Assembly (NCBI GenBank): GCA_900604495.1
Contig: UWOR01000016.1
Span: 10,238 to 74,237 of the forward strand
Length of the DNA: 64,000 bases
From: Desulfovibrio sp. Marseille-P6017
GTDB taxonomy: Bacteria; Bacillota_A; Clostridia; Peptostreptococcales; Peptostreptococcaceae
Reading direction: 5' to 3'
Below the pieces are notes generated by a model. That model saw nothing but the letters and a program-made list of their open reading frames with translations, ran no database searches and had not been told where the DNA came from. Numbering within the stretch: position 1 is the stretch's first letter; the number at the start of each line of letters is the position of its first letter. This document shows, one piece after another, positions 63,961 through 64,000 of the stretch. The position numbers and the translations under genes were made by a program.

Positions 63961-64000
63961 ATTTTCATCTCCTCAGTTTTTAATATTGATATAATTGTAG

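Noticed and set aside
1..64000. Mobile elements, prophage, CRISPR or defence systems
   Set aside because: No transposase, integrase, cas, restriction or toxin-antitoxin motifs were seen, and no regularly spaced repeats; the window looks like chromosomal core with local decay.
1..64000. tRNA or rRNA genes
   Set aside because: No GGTTCRANNCC T-loop with matching acceptor stems, and no conserved rRNA stretches were noticed by eye; a covariance-model scan was not possible.

Overview
The window is about 64 kb of very AT-rich DNA with low-GC Firmicutes traits: purine-rich Shine-Dalgarno sites, sigma-A promoters, a T-box, RNase J and ECF transporters. The gene set and protein style fit an anaerobic Clostridia member, most likely Peptostreptococcaceae (near Romboutsia, Paraclostridium or Clostridioides). 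That placement is inferred from gene content, not computed. Nearly all genes lie on the minus strand; only cvfB, an amino acid permease, a Crp/Fnr regulator, gtrA and ssb are on the plus strand. No rRNA, tRNA, CRISPR array, phage or insertion sequence is visible.

Layout. 1-10.5 kb: cvfB end, ybaK, an aminopeptidase P, a nucleoside transporter, a decayed membrane-protein gene, a divergent FolD, a Ca2+ ATPase and an APC permease. 10.5-17.8 kb: a small unknown protein, a complete ECF transporter operon, a YgiQ radical-SAM protein and a sodium:alanine-type symporter; the last and the ECF operon share an unusual promoter element. 17.9-24.5 kb: a serine operon (aminotransferase, serA, DUF1015), the wreck of a leucine operon still carrying its T-box, a PHP phosphoesterase and an S1-domain protein. 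24.7-32.6 kb: sfsA, an unknown gene with a damaged start, nadABC with a divergent Crp/Fnr regulator, asnB, and a cobalamin riboswitch with no gene of its own. 32.6-46.4 kb: dinB, DUF1846, a Cys/Trp-rich mini-protein, RNase J, an M20 hydrolase, unknown small genes, a DUF134-zinc-ribbon/Mrp pair, gtrA, larA with a second larA remnant, and two transporters. 46.7-57.4 kb: ssb and a full glycogen operon (glgB, glgC, glgD, glgA, glgP and a GH13 glucosidase). 57.7-64 kb: an SPFH/NfeD pair, a zinc macrodomain gene with an in-frame stop, a NifU-like protein, and an aromatic amino acid operon (pheA, aroF, tyrA) preceded by a Phe/Tyr-rich leader peptide and terminator.

Two themes stand out. One is pathway erosion: leucine biosynthesis is reduced to a leuA-leuB fusion scar, pheA is split by a one-base shift in an A6 run, the macrodomain gene has a stop, larA and a membrane protein survive as fragments, and a B12 riboswitch is orphaned. 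The other is regulation in leaders: a Leu T-box, a B12 riboswitch, a probable NAD-repressor operator, and what looks like ribosome-mediated attenuation of the phenylalanine/tyrosine operon, a mechanism classically described in proteobacteria. The attenuator is the most interesting element here.
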